Program-made: the position numbers and the translations under genes
Shown: one piece after another, positions 35,404 through 43,346 of the stretch
How positions within the stretch are numbered: position 1 is the first letter of the stretch
Layout: each line of letters starts with the position of its first letter
DNA from: Paenibacillus sp. YPG26
Lineage (GTDB): Bacteria; Bacillota; Bacilli; Paenibacillales; Paenibacillaceae
Assembly (NCBI RefSeq): GCF_023704175.1
Contig: NZ_CP084530.1
Location: 3,720,001 to 3,784,000 of the forward strand
Reading direction: 5' to 3'
DNA length: 64,000 nt
Notes under the pieces: model-generated
What the model saw: the letters and a program-made list of their open reading frames with translations, nothing else
Database searches by the model: none
Told to the model about the DNA's origin: nothing

Positions 35404-36228
35404 ATGAGCATCAAGAAAGCATTGACCATCGCCGGCTCTGACAGCGGCGGCGGGGCGGGGATTCAGGCGGATATCAAGACATTTCAGGAGCTGGGTGTCT
35501 TCGGCATGTCCGCCCTTACAGCGGTCACCGCGCAGAACACGCTCGGCGTTCAGGGAGTCTATCCTCTGGAGCCGGATGTGGTAGCACGTCAACTGGACTC
35601 CGTTGGCGAGGACCTGCAGCCGGATGCCGTCAAGACGGGCATGCTGTTCAGCCCGGAGATTGTCCGCATTGTGGCGGACAAGGCGCAGCAGTATGAGTGG
35701 AAGAATCTTGTGGTTGATCCGGTGATGATTGCCAAAGGCGGCGCTCCTCTTCTACAGCAGGAAGCCGTACGCACTGTAGTACGCTATCTGCTGCCCCTTG
35801 CAAGGATAGTCACGCCTAATATTCCCGAGGCCGAGCTGCTCACGGATATGAAGATTGCCACCCTTCAGCAGCGGGAGGAAGCGGCAAGAAGGCTCTTGCA
35901 GGCAGGCGCACGTTGTGTGGTTATCAAAGGCGGACATGCCGCAGAATCCGAGCCAGCAGTGGATATTCTATTTGATGGGCATGAATTCACATACCTGGAG
36001 AGCCCGCGGATTCCTACACGGCATACGCACGGGACAGGCTGCACCTTCTCGGCTGCGGTTGCGGCAGGGCTGGCACAGGGACATCCAGCCACGGACGCGA
36101 TTCGGACCGCGAAGCTGTTCATTCAGGCAGCCATTGAGGACGGCCTGCATATCGGCGGGGGTCATGGGCCTACCAATCACTTTGCCTATCAGCGGAGACA
36201 GCGGGGTGCGGGCCATGACGGACAATAG
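35404..36228 (+). CDS. thiD: Hydroxymethylpyrimidine/phosphomethylpyrimidine kinase
   Basis: 274 residues. Converts HMP to HMP-P to HMP-PP. Ribokinase-family signatures: LTIAGSDSGGGAGIQADIKTFQELGVFGMSALTAVTAQNT, VVDPVMIAKGGAPLL, VIKGGHA and THGTGCTFSAAVAAGLAQG. ATG 35404 follows AAGGAGGT. The last 14 bases overlap thiE. Confidence 0.96.
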   Translation: MSIKKALTIAGSDSGGGAGIQADIKTFQELGVFGMSALTAVTAQNTLGVQGVYPLEPDVVARQLDSVGEDLQPDAVKTGMLFSPEIVRIVADKAQQYEWKNLVVDPVMIAKGGAPLLQQEAVRTVVRYLLPLARIVTPNIPEAELLTDMKIATLQQREEAARRLLQAGARCVVIKGGHAAESEPAVDILFDGHEFTYLESPRIPTRHTHGTGCTFSAAVAAGLAQGHPATDAIRTAKLFIQAAIEDGLHIGGGHGPTNHFAYQRRQRGAGHDGQ

Positions 36229-36898
36229 CCGGATATCTTCTGCAGCCCTGCGAAGCCTGCTCAAGGTCTATTTCATCATGGGCAGCGTGAACTGCCGCCT
36301 GGATCCTTCCGAGGTGCTGACAGAGGCTCTAACCGGAGGAATTACGTTATTTCAATTCAGGGAAAAGGGGAACGGCGCCCTCACGGGGCGCGGCAAGCTC
36401 GAACTGGCCCGGAGCCTGATGCAGCTGTGCCGGGCACACGGCGTGCCTTTTATCGTGAATGATGATCTGGAGCTGGCGATCGCTCTGGACGCGGATGGCA
36501 TTCATGTAGGCCAGGACGATGCTCCTGCCGGCATGATCCGCCGCAGGCTGGGAGCGGGCAAGATCATTGGGGTCTCCGCCCATAACCTGCAGGAAGCGCA
36601 GCAGGCCATCCAAGACGGGGCGGATTATCTGGGCGTTGGCCCGGTCTACCCGACCAACTCGAAGGCGGATGCCCAGCCTGTTAGAGGAACACAGTTAATC
36701 GAGGAGCTGCGGATGCGTGGGATCGATATCCCCTTGGTCGGCATCGGCGGCATTACGCTCTCCAATGCCGCACCGGTCATTGCCGCAGGGGCGGATGGCA
36801 TATCACTGATCTCCGCCATAGCACAGGCGGATCAGATCAGCGATACGGCAAGGGGATTCGTGAAGAAGGTCGACGAAGAATTACGCTTACGGGGATAG
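36215..36898 (+). CDS. thiE: Thiamin-phosphate synthase
   Basis: 227 residues, TIM barrel. Joins HMP-PP and thiazole phosphate to thiamin phosphate. Seen: YFIMGS, TLFQFREKG, FIVNDDLELAIALDADGIHVGQDD (pyrophosphate and Mg site), IGVSAHNLQEA, DYLGVGPVYPTNSK and GIGGIT. The reading frame is open far upstream inside thiD (from 35855), but homology and ATG 36215, overlapping thiD by 14 bases, fix the start. Last gene of the operon; no terminator is visible before the convergent gene 14 bases away. Confidence 0.95.
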   Translation: MTDNSRISSAALRSLLKVYFIMGSVNCRLDPSEVLTEALTGGITLFQFREKGNGALTGRGKLELARSLMQLCRAHGVPFIVNDDLELAIALDADGIHVGQDDAPAGMIRRRLGAGKIIGVSAHNLQEAQQAIQDGADYLGVGPVYPTNSKADAQPVRGTQLIEELRMRGIDIPLVGIGGITLSNAAPVIAAGADGISLISAIAQADQISDTARGFVKKVDEELRLRG

Positions 36899-36912
36899 GA
36901 ACGGGATCAGGT

Positions 36913-37395
36913 TTATTTTACAGCGATATAGATCTGAACTACGGCATCCTCAGGATTCATGTTACGCGCGTCATACAGCTCATAATCCCCAGTGTACGCC
37001 CGCTGTTCCTCCGCATCCCGGAAGTATGACCAGATCCGGCCCCACGCCTCGGCCACAACCTCGTACACCGGTCCCCGGTTGGTGGTGAACACCTTGTACT
37101 TGGACGCAGGCACAACCGCGACCTCCAGTCCGCTGAGGTCCGCGGCTTCACTGCCGTTCAGCTCGTGGCCGATCAGAAGCGTATAGGCGCCGGAAGCATC
37201 ACTTTCATAATCTGTATACAGGGCATAGATCAAATGGGGCTGTTCTGTGTGAATCCGGTCTGCGATGGCCTCCTTGAAGTAGGCTTCCCACAGCCCCGGG
37301 ATTTGGCCATTCGGACCGGCCTCCTGGCTGTTGGTCGTTCGGCAGGTGATCCCCGCCAGTCTAAGTTCTGACCCGTTAGTGTATGCTTGACTCAT
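36913..37395 (-). CDS. yobU: GyrI-like effector-binding domain protein (YobU type)
   Basis: 160 residues forming a single GyrI-like/BmrR C-terminal-type ligand-binding domain: Ile-Pro-Gly-Leu-Trp near residue 35, LIYALYTDYESDASGAYTLLIGHEL and VPASKYKVFTTNRGPVYEVVAEAWGRIW. No DNA-binding part. ATG 37395 follows AAGAGGATG. It lies 34 bases downstream of a YobV-like regulator, the same pair and order as yobV-yobU in Bacillus. Likely a ligand-sensing companion of that regulator. Symbol assigned by pairing and architecture. Confidence 0.75.
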   Translation of the reverse strand: MSQAYTNGSELRLAGITCRTTNSQEAGPNGQIPGLWEAYFKEAIADRIHTEQPHLIYALYTDYESDASGAYTLLIGHELNGSEAADLSGLEVAVVPASKYKVFTTNRGPVYEVVAEAWGRIWSYFRDAEEQRAYTGDYELYDARNMNPEDAVVQIYIAVK

Positions 37396-37429
37396 CTCTC
37401 ATCCTCTTTTCCATTAATATAACTTCATT

Positions 37430-38395
37430 CTACCTTGGAAAAGTGGACATCTGTGTGTCCGGGTTCGGATACAGACTGAGCATTCTCTGTACCCGGCTGC
37501 GGATCTCCTGCGCCGCCTCGGGGGGCTGCTCGATTCGAACCCGTTCCCCGAAGCTGAGGATCATGCTGTAGAACCACTCATCTACCGGGTAAGGTCCTTT
37601 CACCCTTATCGTGCCGTCAGGGAGCTGGGTGACCAGCTCAGGGGCGAAAATATCCTGCACCCGGTAACGAACCTCGGGATTGAAGATCAGCACCACTTCC
37701 AGCTCGTCAGGCCCGGACCACTCCTGTCTCCATTCGTAGCGGTCCAGAGAAGGCGCCTCCTGTGGCAGGAATAATTGATCCAGCACCTCAAGACCCTGAA
37801 TTCGGGTCAGGCGGAACATCCGAAATTCATTCCTCAGTCTGCAGAAAGCGTGCAGATACCACAGGTGTCCTTTCAGGATCAGAGAATAAGGCTCTGCCAC
37901 CCGCTCGGTATGCACCCCATTCATATTGCTGTAGCTGAAGCTAACCAATTGCAATCTCTCTATGGCCGCCTTCAGCAGACTGACCTTCGACTTGGCGCCT
38001 GAGCCCTGTCCCCACGGATTGAAGTCAAATACCATCCTCGCACTCTGCCTGGATGTCTGCAGATCAGATCTGCCGAGCAGCGTCTGCACCTTCTCCAGCA
38101 GATTGTCGAGATTCTTGTCTTCAAAAGCGGTGCCCATCCCCTTGATAGCTGCAACCACGGAAGCAATCTCATCCAGGGTAAGGAACTGGCGGTGAATCGT
38201 ATAATGCTCCATGATCTCAAAGCCGCCTGTTGTCCCCTGATGGGCAGCAACCGGGATGCCTGCCTGGCTGAGCGTATCCATATCCCGGTATATGGTCTTG
38301 GTCGAGACCTCGAATCTCTCCGCAAGCTCTGCGGCACTAATACGTCCGCGGTTAAGCAGCAGTACGGTAATGGCCAGCAAACGGTCAATTTTCAC
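37430..38395 (-). CDS. yobV: WYL-domain transcriptional regulator (YobV type)
   Basis: 321 residues. N-terminal winged HTH (IDRLLAITVLLLNRGRISAAELAERFEVSTKTIYRDMDTLSQAGIPV, about 3-50), WYL domain (VSFSYSNMNGVHTERVAEPYSLILKGHLWYLHAFCRLRNEFRMFRLTRI, about 150-205) and the C-terminal WCX extension. Start is GTG 38395 after AAGGAGGA. Probably transcribed with the YobU-like gene. Paralogue in architecture to the regulator at 1886-2830. Confidence 0.88.
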   Translation of the reverse strand: MKIDRLLAITVLLLNRGRISAAELAERFEVSTKTIYRDMDTLSQAGIPVAAHQGTTGGFEIMEHYTIHRQFLTLDEIASVVAAIKGMGTAFEDKNLDNLLEKVQTLLGRSDLQTSRQSARMVFDFNPWGQGSGAKSKVSLLKAAIERLQLVSFSYSNMNGVHTERVAEPYSLILKGHLWYLHAFCRLRNEFRMFRLTRIQGLEVLDQLFLPQEAPSLDRYEWRQEWSGPDELEVVLIFNPEVRYRVQDIFAPELVTQLPDGTIRVKGPYPVDEWFYSMILSFGERVRIEQPPEAAQEIRSRVQRMLSLYPNPDTQMSTFPR

Positions 38396-38483
38396 AGCAA
38401 TCCTCCTTGTAAGTGAATTTAGATAATTTTATCATGATAGATACATAGATGTTTTGAATTATAGCGAATCGACACTGTTTTGC

Positions 38484-38512
38484 TTACTTCGACAACCCCC
38501 GTGTGCTATAGT
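38484..38512 (+). promoter_or_regulatory. Promoter of MATE leader transcript
   Basis: TTACTT (38484-38489), 17-base spacer, TATAGT (38507-38512). It fits a housekeeping promoter and sets the leader start near 38519. Confidence 0.55.
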
Positions 38513-38518
38513 GCTGTT

Positions 38519-38608
38519 GAGAAATAAGGTTCATCTCTTATAATTTGAAGGCCATGTTACCTGTTATGGGTACAACCCGAGCTATTTTATTGGGTTGTAC
38601 CCTTTTTT
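38519..38608 (+). ncRNA. Terminator-bearing leader RNA of MATE gene; candidate guanidine-IV (mepA-type) riboswitch
   Basis: About 90-nt leader between a promoter and the MATE gene. It contains a first weak hairpin (GGTTCA with TGAA-bulge-CC, 38528-38553), a CCAT/ATGG hairpin with loop GTTACCTGTT (38552-38569), and an 11-bp perfect terminator stem (38568-38578 with 38592-38602) followed by TTTTTT. The terminator arm overlaps the second hairpin, so folds are mutually exclusive, as expected for attenuation. Leader RNAs in front of MepA-type MATE exporters include the guanidine-IV class; I could not verify its conserved bases from memory. A 42-codon leader ORF (38554-38682) also overlaps. Confidence 0.45.
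38568..38608 (+). terminator. Leader terminator before MATE gene
   Basis: GGGTACAACCC and GGGTTGTACCC form a perfect 11-bp stem with a 13-base loop and T6 tail, 57 bases before the MATE start codon on the same strand. It must be bypassed for expression. Confidence 0.9.
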
Positions 38609-38665
38609 ATGTGCAGGAATGGCTGACCAGCAACTCATATAATCATATAGGAGGACAGACACAAT

Positions 38666-40030
38666 ATGAAAAAGTCGGATGATTTTTATAAACAAGTGTT
38701 AAAAATTGCCGTTCCAGTAACGCTGCAAAGTTTAATTATGTCCTTGCTCAACCTCACGGATCAGCTGATGGTCGGGCAGCTTGGTGACGTGTCCATCGCA
38801 TCGGTAGGCATGTCGGTGAAAATATACGGTATCCTGTCGGTCGTTCTCGCGGGTCTTGCGACGGGGGTATCCATCTATGCGTCCCAGTTCTGGGGCGGCG
38901 GGGATCGTAAGAGTATATCCCAGCTTCTCGGTCTTGGCCTCGGAGCAGGCCTGGTTTTGTCCGGATTGTTCACCATATTCGTATTTTTCATGCCGGAGAT
39001 GTTCCTCGGTATTTTCACTTCAGATACTGCAGTAAAGACCGAGGGATCGGTGTTTGTCAGCGTGTTTGCGCTAAGCTTTATACCTGCCATGTTAACGATG
39101 ATGTACTCGGCTATCCTGCGCAGCACAGGACACACCCAACTGCCAATGTACATAAGCCTCATCGCCGTAGGACTTAATATCGTTCTCAATTATGGACTTA
39201 TTTTCGGCCAGCTTGGTATGCCTGAATGGGGACTCATGGGAGCAGCTGCCGCGACGGCTATTGCACGGACAGTGGAATGCCTTCTAATTATCGGCGCAGT
39301 ATATAAGTTCCGGCTTCCTGGCGCAGATGGGTTTAAGCAGCTGTTCGGCGTGTCACAACCGCTGCTGCGCAAGTTCTTCTCAACATGCTACCCCATTATT
39401 CTGACGGAGCTGATCTGGGTGCTTGGCGAGACCGCCTATGCTGTTGTCTACAGCCGGATGGGGACCGCGGAGATGACCGCAATGACCATTACTTTCCCGC
39501 TACAAGGTTTAAGCATTGCCCTCTTGGCGGGACTCGCTAGTGCGGCTGGCGTTATGGTTGGGCAGAAATTAGGTGCAGGTGACAACGACGCTGCATATGA
39601 CTTTGCCCGGCGACTGATTAGACTTGGTGTAATGGTCTCACTGGGGATCGGTGTGATTCTTGCAGTGATCTCTCCGCTCTATGTGTCCGCATTTAACATT
39701 TCTGATGAATCACATCGTCTGGGGATGTATCTCGTATGGGTGTTCGCTGGCTTCCTCTGGGTGAAGGTTGCCAACATGATCCAAGCTGGCGGCGTGTTGA
39801 ACAGCGGCGGAGACAGCAGATTTGTGTTTGTCATGGAGGCGGCTACAACCTGGATCATCGGCGTGCCATCCGCCTTACTCCTGTCATTCGTCTTCAATCA
39901 GCCTATTTACTGGGTGTATCTTATCCTGTCTCTTGAAGAGGTCGTTCGTTTCTTTGTCGGCGCTGCGCGTATCCGTTCCAAGAGGTGGATGAAGAACCTT
40001 GTATCTGATTTATCTGATTTATCTGCATAA
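38666..40030 (+). CDS. MATE-family multidrug/cation efflux transporter
   Basis: 454 residues, twelve TM helices, MATE superfamily (two MatE halves: about 12-175 and 235-400). N-terminal VLKIAVPVTLQSLIMSLLNLTDQLMVGQLGDVSIASVGMSVKIYGI is typical of the NorM/DinF/MepA branches. Antiporter of cationic compounds using Na+ or H+. ATG 38666 follows ATAGGAGGA. Expression is controlled by the upstream terminator. Followed by a strong terminator at 40036-40080. Confidence 0.93.
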   Translation: MKKSDDFYKQVLKIAVPVTLQSLIMSLLNLTDQLMVGQLGDVSIASVGMSVKIYGILSVVLAGLATGVSIYASQFWGGGDRKSISQLLGLGLGAGLVLSGLFTIFVFFMPEMFLGIFTSDTAVKTEGSVFVSVFALSFIPAMLTMMYSAILRSTGHTQLPMYISLIAVGLNIVLNYGLIFGQLGMPEWGLMGAAAATAIARTVECLLIIGAVYKFRLPGADGFKQLFGVSQPLLRKFFSTCYPIILTELIWVLGETAYAVVYSRMGTAEMTAMTITFPLQGLSIALLAGLASAAGVMVGQKLGAGDNDAAYDFARRLIRLGVMVSLGIGVILAVISPLYVSAFNISDESHRLGMYLVWVFAGFLWVKVANMIQAGGVLNSGGDSRFVFVMEAATTWIIGVPSALLLSFVFNQPIYWVYLILSLEEVVRFFVGAARIRSKRWMKNLVSDLSDLSA

Positions 40031-40035
40031 CATCA

Positions 40036-40080
40036 AAAACCAGCTAGTTCAGGATAATTCCTGGCCCGGCTGGTTTTTTT
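40036..40080 (+). terminator. Terminator of MATE gene
   Basis: AAACCAGC pairs with GCTGGTTT around an inner CAGGATAATTCCTG hairpin, followed by seven T. Confidence 0.9.
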
Positions 40081-40218
40081 CATTACGGTGGGCATCGCAG
40101 TAGAGTTTGCATTTTCCCCAACATCAATGTTTTAACTAAAAAAATCTGCCCGTTAGCTTAATGACATCTGTACAGATACCGTTCCCATTAGCACGACAAA
40201 TGCATGGTCCTCGGGAGT

Positions 40219-40674
40219 TCAGATTTTATCTTTCGCCTTTAAGCGGATAATCTGAACTTTCCCATCAACCGTCCAAAATTCTTCTATTAATTTGTTTTTC
40301 GAATCTTGATAAGTGTAAACTTTTGCTCCTTGTTCGATACGGGTGGAGTATTTCTTTCCTAATTTTTGGATGACCTTATCCACCGAGTCCTCCTGCCTGA
40401 TTCCATCTCTACTTTCGAAGGGCTTCATTTCAGAGCGTGTTTCGATGCTCAAGATGATGTTTTCAGGGCTCACAATAAAATCAATTCCATCTTCATATCT
40501 TATAGAATGGTTCGTTCCTATATTTATCTCTTCAACGATTGGATATGCCCGTTCCTTTTCAAACGGAGTATTTGGCTTATATCCATATAGTGCTTGACCA
40601 GACAAATCAATATCGCCTACTCTCAAGCATCCAGCAATTATCAAAAAGCTTAGAAAAATAAAGAGTTTTTTCAT
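40219..40674 (-). CDS. Uncharacterised lipoprotein
   Basis: 151 residues. Lipoprotein signal peptide MKKLFIFLSFLIIAGC with lipobox IAGC (Cys 16). The mature part has a DSVDKVIQKLGKKYSTRIEQGAKVYTYQDSKNKLIEEFWTVDGKVQIIRL segment that resembles the SmpA/BamE-like fold found in small lipoproteins; this is a weak similarity. More A/T-rich than its neighbours, which could indicate later acquisition. ATG 40674 follows GAAGGTT. Function unknown. Confidence 0.75.
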   Translation of the reverse strand: MKKLFIFLSFLIIAGCLRVGDIDLSGQALYGYKPNTPFEKERAYPIVEEINIGTNHSIRYEDGIDFIVSPENIILSIETRSEMKPFESRDGIRQEDSVDKVIQKLGKKYSTRIEQGAKVYTYQDSKNKLIEEFWTVDGKVQIIRLKAKDKI

Positions 40675-40691
40675 TTAACCTTCATGCCACC

Positions 40692-41573
40692 TCATCTTTT
40701 TATCAAGTGTCTGCGCTCAATGCAAGCCACTGCACCGCCAACCAGAACCTGGATGATTTCACCGCTCTCGCTCAGGCGCAATCCTGCCTTGATTTCAGAA
40801 GGACAGTCCATCGAATACCCTTGCCTGAATACGACTTGCTCCACTTCCCGGAAAGACCGCTTACCATGATGGTACAAATAGCTGATCAGAGCACCGTTGG
40901 ATGTTCCTGTCGCGCTCTCCTCGGGAATATCGTACAGCGGCGCAAAATTCCGACATTCCGCAGCAGCACCGTCTGGAGCATCCATTGTGAACAGGTGATA
41001 TCCAATCACATCATATTTTTCACTAATGGCGGTGATGGCGTCAAAATCTGGTTGAACCTCATTCAAGAGCTTCCTGCTGCTGATCGGGATCAAGATGTCC
41101 CGCAGTCCTGTCGAGACAATCTGGATAGGCAACCCGGTCTCCAGATCCTTGGCATCTATCCCTAAAGATGGGGCAATTTCCTCACAGGATATCCTTTCAA
41201 GAAATTGTGGTAGCGCCTGTGACAAATAAACAAGACCCCCGGAGCTTATAACAACGTCCAATATCCCTGCTTTGGTTTCTATCGTGTAGGAAGTCTCTTC
41301 CTTTGCCAAACCTAACGAATGCATAAGTCCAAATGCAGCGATCGTTGCGTGTCCGCACAGATCAACTTCACTGATGGGGGTGAAATAACGAATTTTGTAA
41401 TCCGCAAGAAGGGATTTCTCCATAAAGGCCGTCTCCGAATAGCCTAATTCCTTCGCTATGAGCTGCATTTCAGCAACATCCAACGAAAGGTCATTCTCCA
41501 AGACAACACCTGCTGGATTACCGCCATGCTCACCTTTCGCAAATGCATTTAACGTATACACTTCCACATTCAT
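40692..41573 (-). CDS. PhzF-family epimerase/isomerase
   Basis: 293 residues with the two-lobed diaminopimelate-epimerase-like fold of PhzF. Key parts: VYTLNAFAKGEHGGNPAGVVLENDLSL, the catalytic-Glu region ELGYSETAF, RYFTPISEVDLCGHATIAAFG and the GTSNGA phosphate-type loop (EESATGTSNGALISYL). No phenazine genes are nearby, so the substrate is unknown. The frame extends to 41636; ATG 41573 follows AGGGGA. The upstream lipoprotein gene start is 18 bases past its stop on the same strand, so the two may share a transcript. Confidence 0.9.
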   Translation of the reverse strand: MNVEVYTLNAFAKGEHGGNPAGVVLENDLSLDVAEMQLIAKELGYSETAFMEKSLLADYKIRYFTPISEVDLCGHATIAAFGLMHSLGLAKEETSYTIETKAGILDVVISSGGLVYLSQALPQFLERISCEEIAPSLGIDAKDLETGLPIQIVSTGLRDILIPISSRKLLNEVQPDFDAITAISEKYDVIGYHLFTMDAPDGAAAECRNFAPLYDIPEESATGTSNGALISYLYHHGKRSFREVEQVVFRQGYSMDCPSEIKAGLRLSESGEIIQVLVGGAVACIERRHLIKR

Positions 41574-41899
41574 GTTCCGCTCGTCCCCTATTGTGATCAA
41601 TACTCTTCCCCGCATTAAATGCCAGTTTCTCGTCAACTAGTGAAAATTCAGCCTGATAAAAATCGTTATGTATAATTATGGATATCCGTTGATAATAATT
41701 CAATTATTTTGTGTTGTTGTCAATCACCTGCCAGTGAGTTCAATAAATAGTTCACTCCCAACAGATCGCTCAACTGCTGTTCATATCCTCATTTACATGT
41801 AATAGAAAAAGAGTGCCTAACGGCACTCTTTCTGTTGCAACTAAGTCTTGATAATATAATCGGTCACAGTTATTAGTTATTCGGCATATCCAAGCGAAT
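41574..41899. other. Gene-free interval between the PhzF-like gene and rlmN
   Basis: 326 bases, A/T-rich. It contains the rlmN terminator (41808-41831) and presumably the PhzF-like promoter. I find no coding frame or further structure. Confidence 0.6.
41808..41831 (-). terminator. Terminator downstream of rlmN-like gene
   Basis: Perfect 10-bp stem AAAGAGTGCC/GGCACTCTTT with a 4-base loop. On the minus strand it is followed by TTCTATT, extending the T-run of the stem. Confidence 0.8.
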
Positions 41900-42994
41900 C
41901 TAGCCTACCGTCACAGGACCCTGGTCTTTCTTAATCTGCTTGCTTCTAAGCTGTCCGCAGGCGGCGTCAATATCCGTGCCGTGTTCTAACCGTACACTCA
42001 CACTGACATTCTGCTTCTTGAGGGTATCGTAGAACGCGCGGATCGTCTCCCGTTCCGGACGCTGATATTGGCTGTGCTCATCAACCGGATTGTACGGGAT
42101 CAGGTTCACGTTGGCCAGACTGCGGCGGTCACCAATCAGCTCAGCCAGCTCCAGTGCATGCTCTCTCTGATCATTGATGTCCTTGAGCATGATATATTCA
42201 AGGGTAATTCTGCGGTTAGTCCGCTCCAGATAGTAGTCAATAGCCTCCATCAGCTTCTCGATCGGAATCGCCCGGTTGATCTTCATGATCCGGGTGCGAA
42301 TCTCATTGTTCGGGGCGTGCAGGGAGATCGCCAGATTCACACGCAGATCGGTATCTGCGAATTCCTTGATCTTGTCCGCCAGACCGCTGGTCGATACAGT
42401 GATGTGTCTCGCTGCAATCGCGAGCCCCTTCTGGTCCTTCACAATCTGAATGAAGTTCACCATATTCGTGAAATTGTCGAACGGCTCGCCAATCCCCATC
42501 ACAACGATGTGACTGACCCGTTCGCCTTGCCCAGCAGCATCCAGATGCAGCTGAACCTTCATAATCTGCTCTACAACTTCTCCGCCGGACAAATCCCGGC
42601 TCTTCTTCAGCAGCCCGCTCGCGCAGAAGCTGCATCCGATATTGCAGCCCACCTGCGTCGTTACACATACCGACAGGCCGAACTTATGTCTCATCAGCAC
42701 AGTCTCGATCAGATTCCCATCCTGCAATCTGAACAGGAACTTAATCGTCCCGTCCTTGGACTCCTGCTTCACATGCTCGGCCAGCGTCTGAATGACGAAG
42801 TGGTCCGCAAGCAGCTGAACGCACTCCGGATTCACCTCTGTCATCTCCGCGAAGTCCGTCACGCGCTTCACATAGAGGTAATCCCATACCTGGGAAGCCC
42901 GGAACTTACGATGCCCGCGCTCCTCAAGCCAAGCGGTCAGCTGTTCAAACGTCAAGCCATATATAGTTACTTTATTCGTATTTACTTTATCCAT
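41900..42994 (-). CDS. rlmN: Radical-SAM 23S rRNA/tRNA adenine-C2 methyltransferase (RlmN-like)
   Basis: 364 residues. Radical-SAM cluster CNIGCSFC (after VTTQVG), [27 protein letters not shown], and the methyl-carrying cysteine in DIDAACGQL near the C terminus. Full-length similarity by eye is closest to Bacillus RlmN (methylates A2503 of 23S rRNA and A37 of some tRNAs) rather than to Cfr (C8 methylation, antibiotic resistance). ATG 42994 after GAAAGAGG is preferred to ATG 43015. It stands alone rather than in the usual prpC-stk gene neighbourhood, so it could be a second copy. Confidence 0.85.
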   Translation of the reverse strand: MDKVNTNKVTIYGLTFEQLTAWLEERGHRKFRASQVWDYLYVKRVTDFAEMTEVNPECVQLLADHFVIQTLAEHVKQESKDGTIKFLFRLQDGNLIETVLMRHKFGLSVCVTTQVGCNIGCSFCASGLLKKSRDLSGGEVVEQIMKVQLHLDAAGQGERVSHIVVMGIGEPFDNFTNMVNFIQIVKDQKGLAIAARHITVSTSGLADKIKEFADTDLRVNLAISLHAPNNEIRTRIMKINRAIPIEKLMEAIDYYLERTNRRITLEYIMLKDINDQREHALELAELIGDRRSLANVNLIPYNPVDEHSQYQRPERETIRAFYDTLKKQNVSVSVRLEHGTDIDAACGQLRSKQIKKDQGPVTVG

Positions 42995-43346
42995 AATAAT
43001 TGATCCTCTTTCCAAACGCTCGAATTCTGTATTTCTTCCCTGGAACTACAACTCGCCCAATCTATATTATTGTCCCAGACTTTTTTTGTGAACACAAGGC
43101 CTGAGGCATGATTTCCAGAAAAGTTACGTCCTTTCAGAACGCGGTTAACCCTCCGTGTACAAAATAGGCGCCAGGCTCAGCAGATATCCGGCCATTCCAT
43201 TGCTGCCCCTGTGAATAAATTAATCATATATATAAGTTGAGCAGCTCATTTACATCCCCAGAATCCTTTCACACTCTTGCCTGTTGGTAATTCTTAAATT
43301 CAACTTATACAGGACCTGTCTGAGACAAAGAGGAGCGAGATCACGT
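42995..43346. other. Divergent control region between rlmN-like and cotS-like genes
   Basis: 352 bases with no credible gene. It must contain two divergent promoters. An A/T-rich TAATCATATATATAAG segment (43221-43236) may be part of the cotS-like promoter, but I cannot match it to a specific sigma factor. Confidence 0.5.

Noticed and set aside
35855..36214. In-frame N-terminal extension of thiE through thiD
   Set aside because: It lies wholly inside thiD coding sequence and has no similarity to ThiE; the real start is ATG 36215.
42068..43003. 311-codon plus-strand open frame antisense to the RlmN-like gene
   Set aside because: The minus strand encodes a complete radical-SAM enzyme with all motifs; the plus frame has no recognisable domain or ribosome site.
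43221..43236. CATATATATA as a mother-cell sigma -10 for the cotS-like gene
   Set aside because: It does not fit CATANNNTA or CATANNNT at the required positions and is just A/T-rich sequence.
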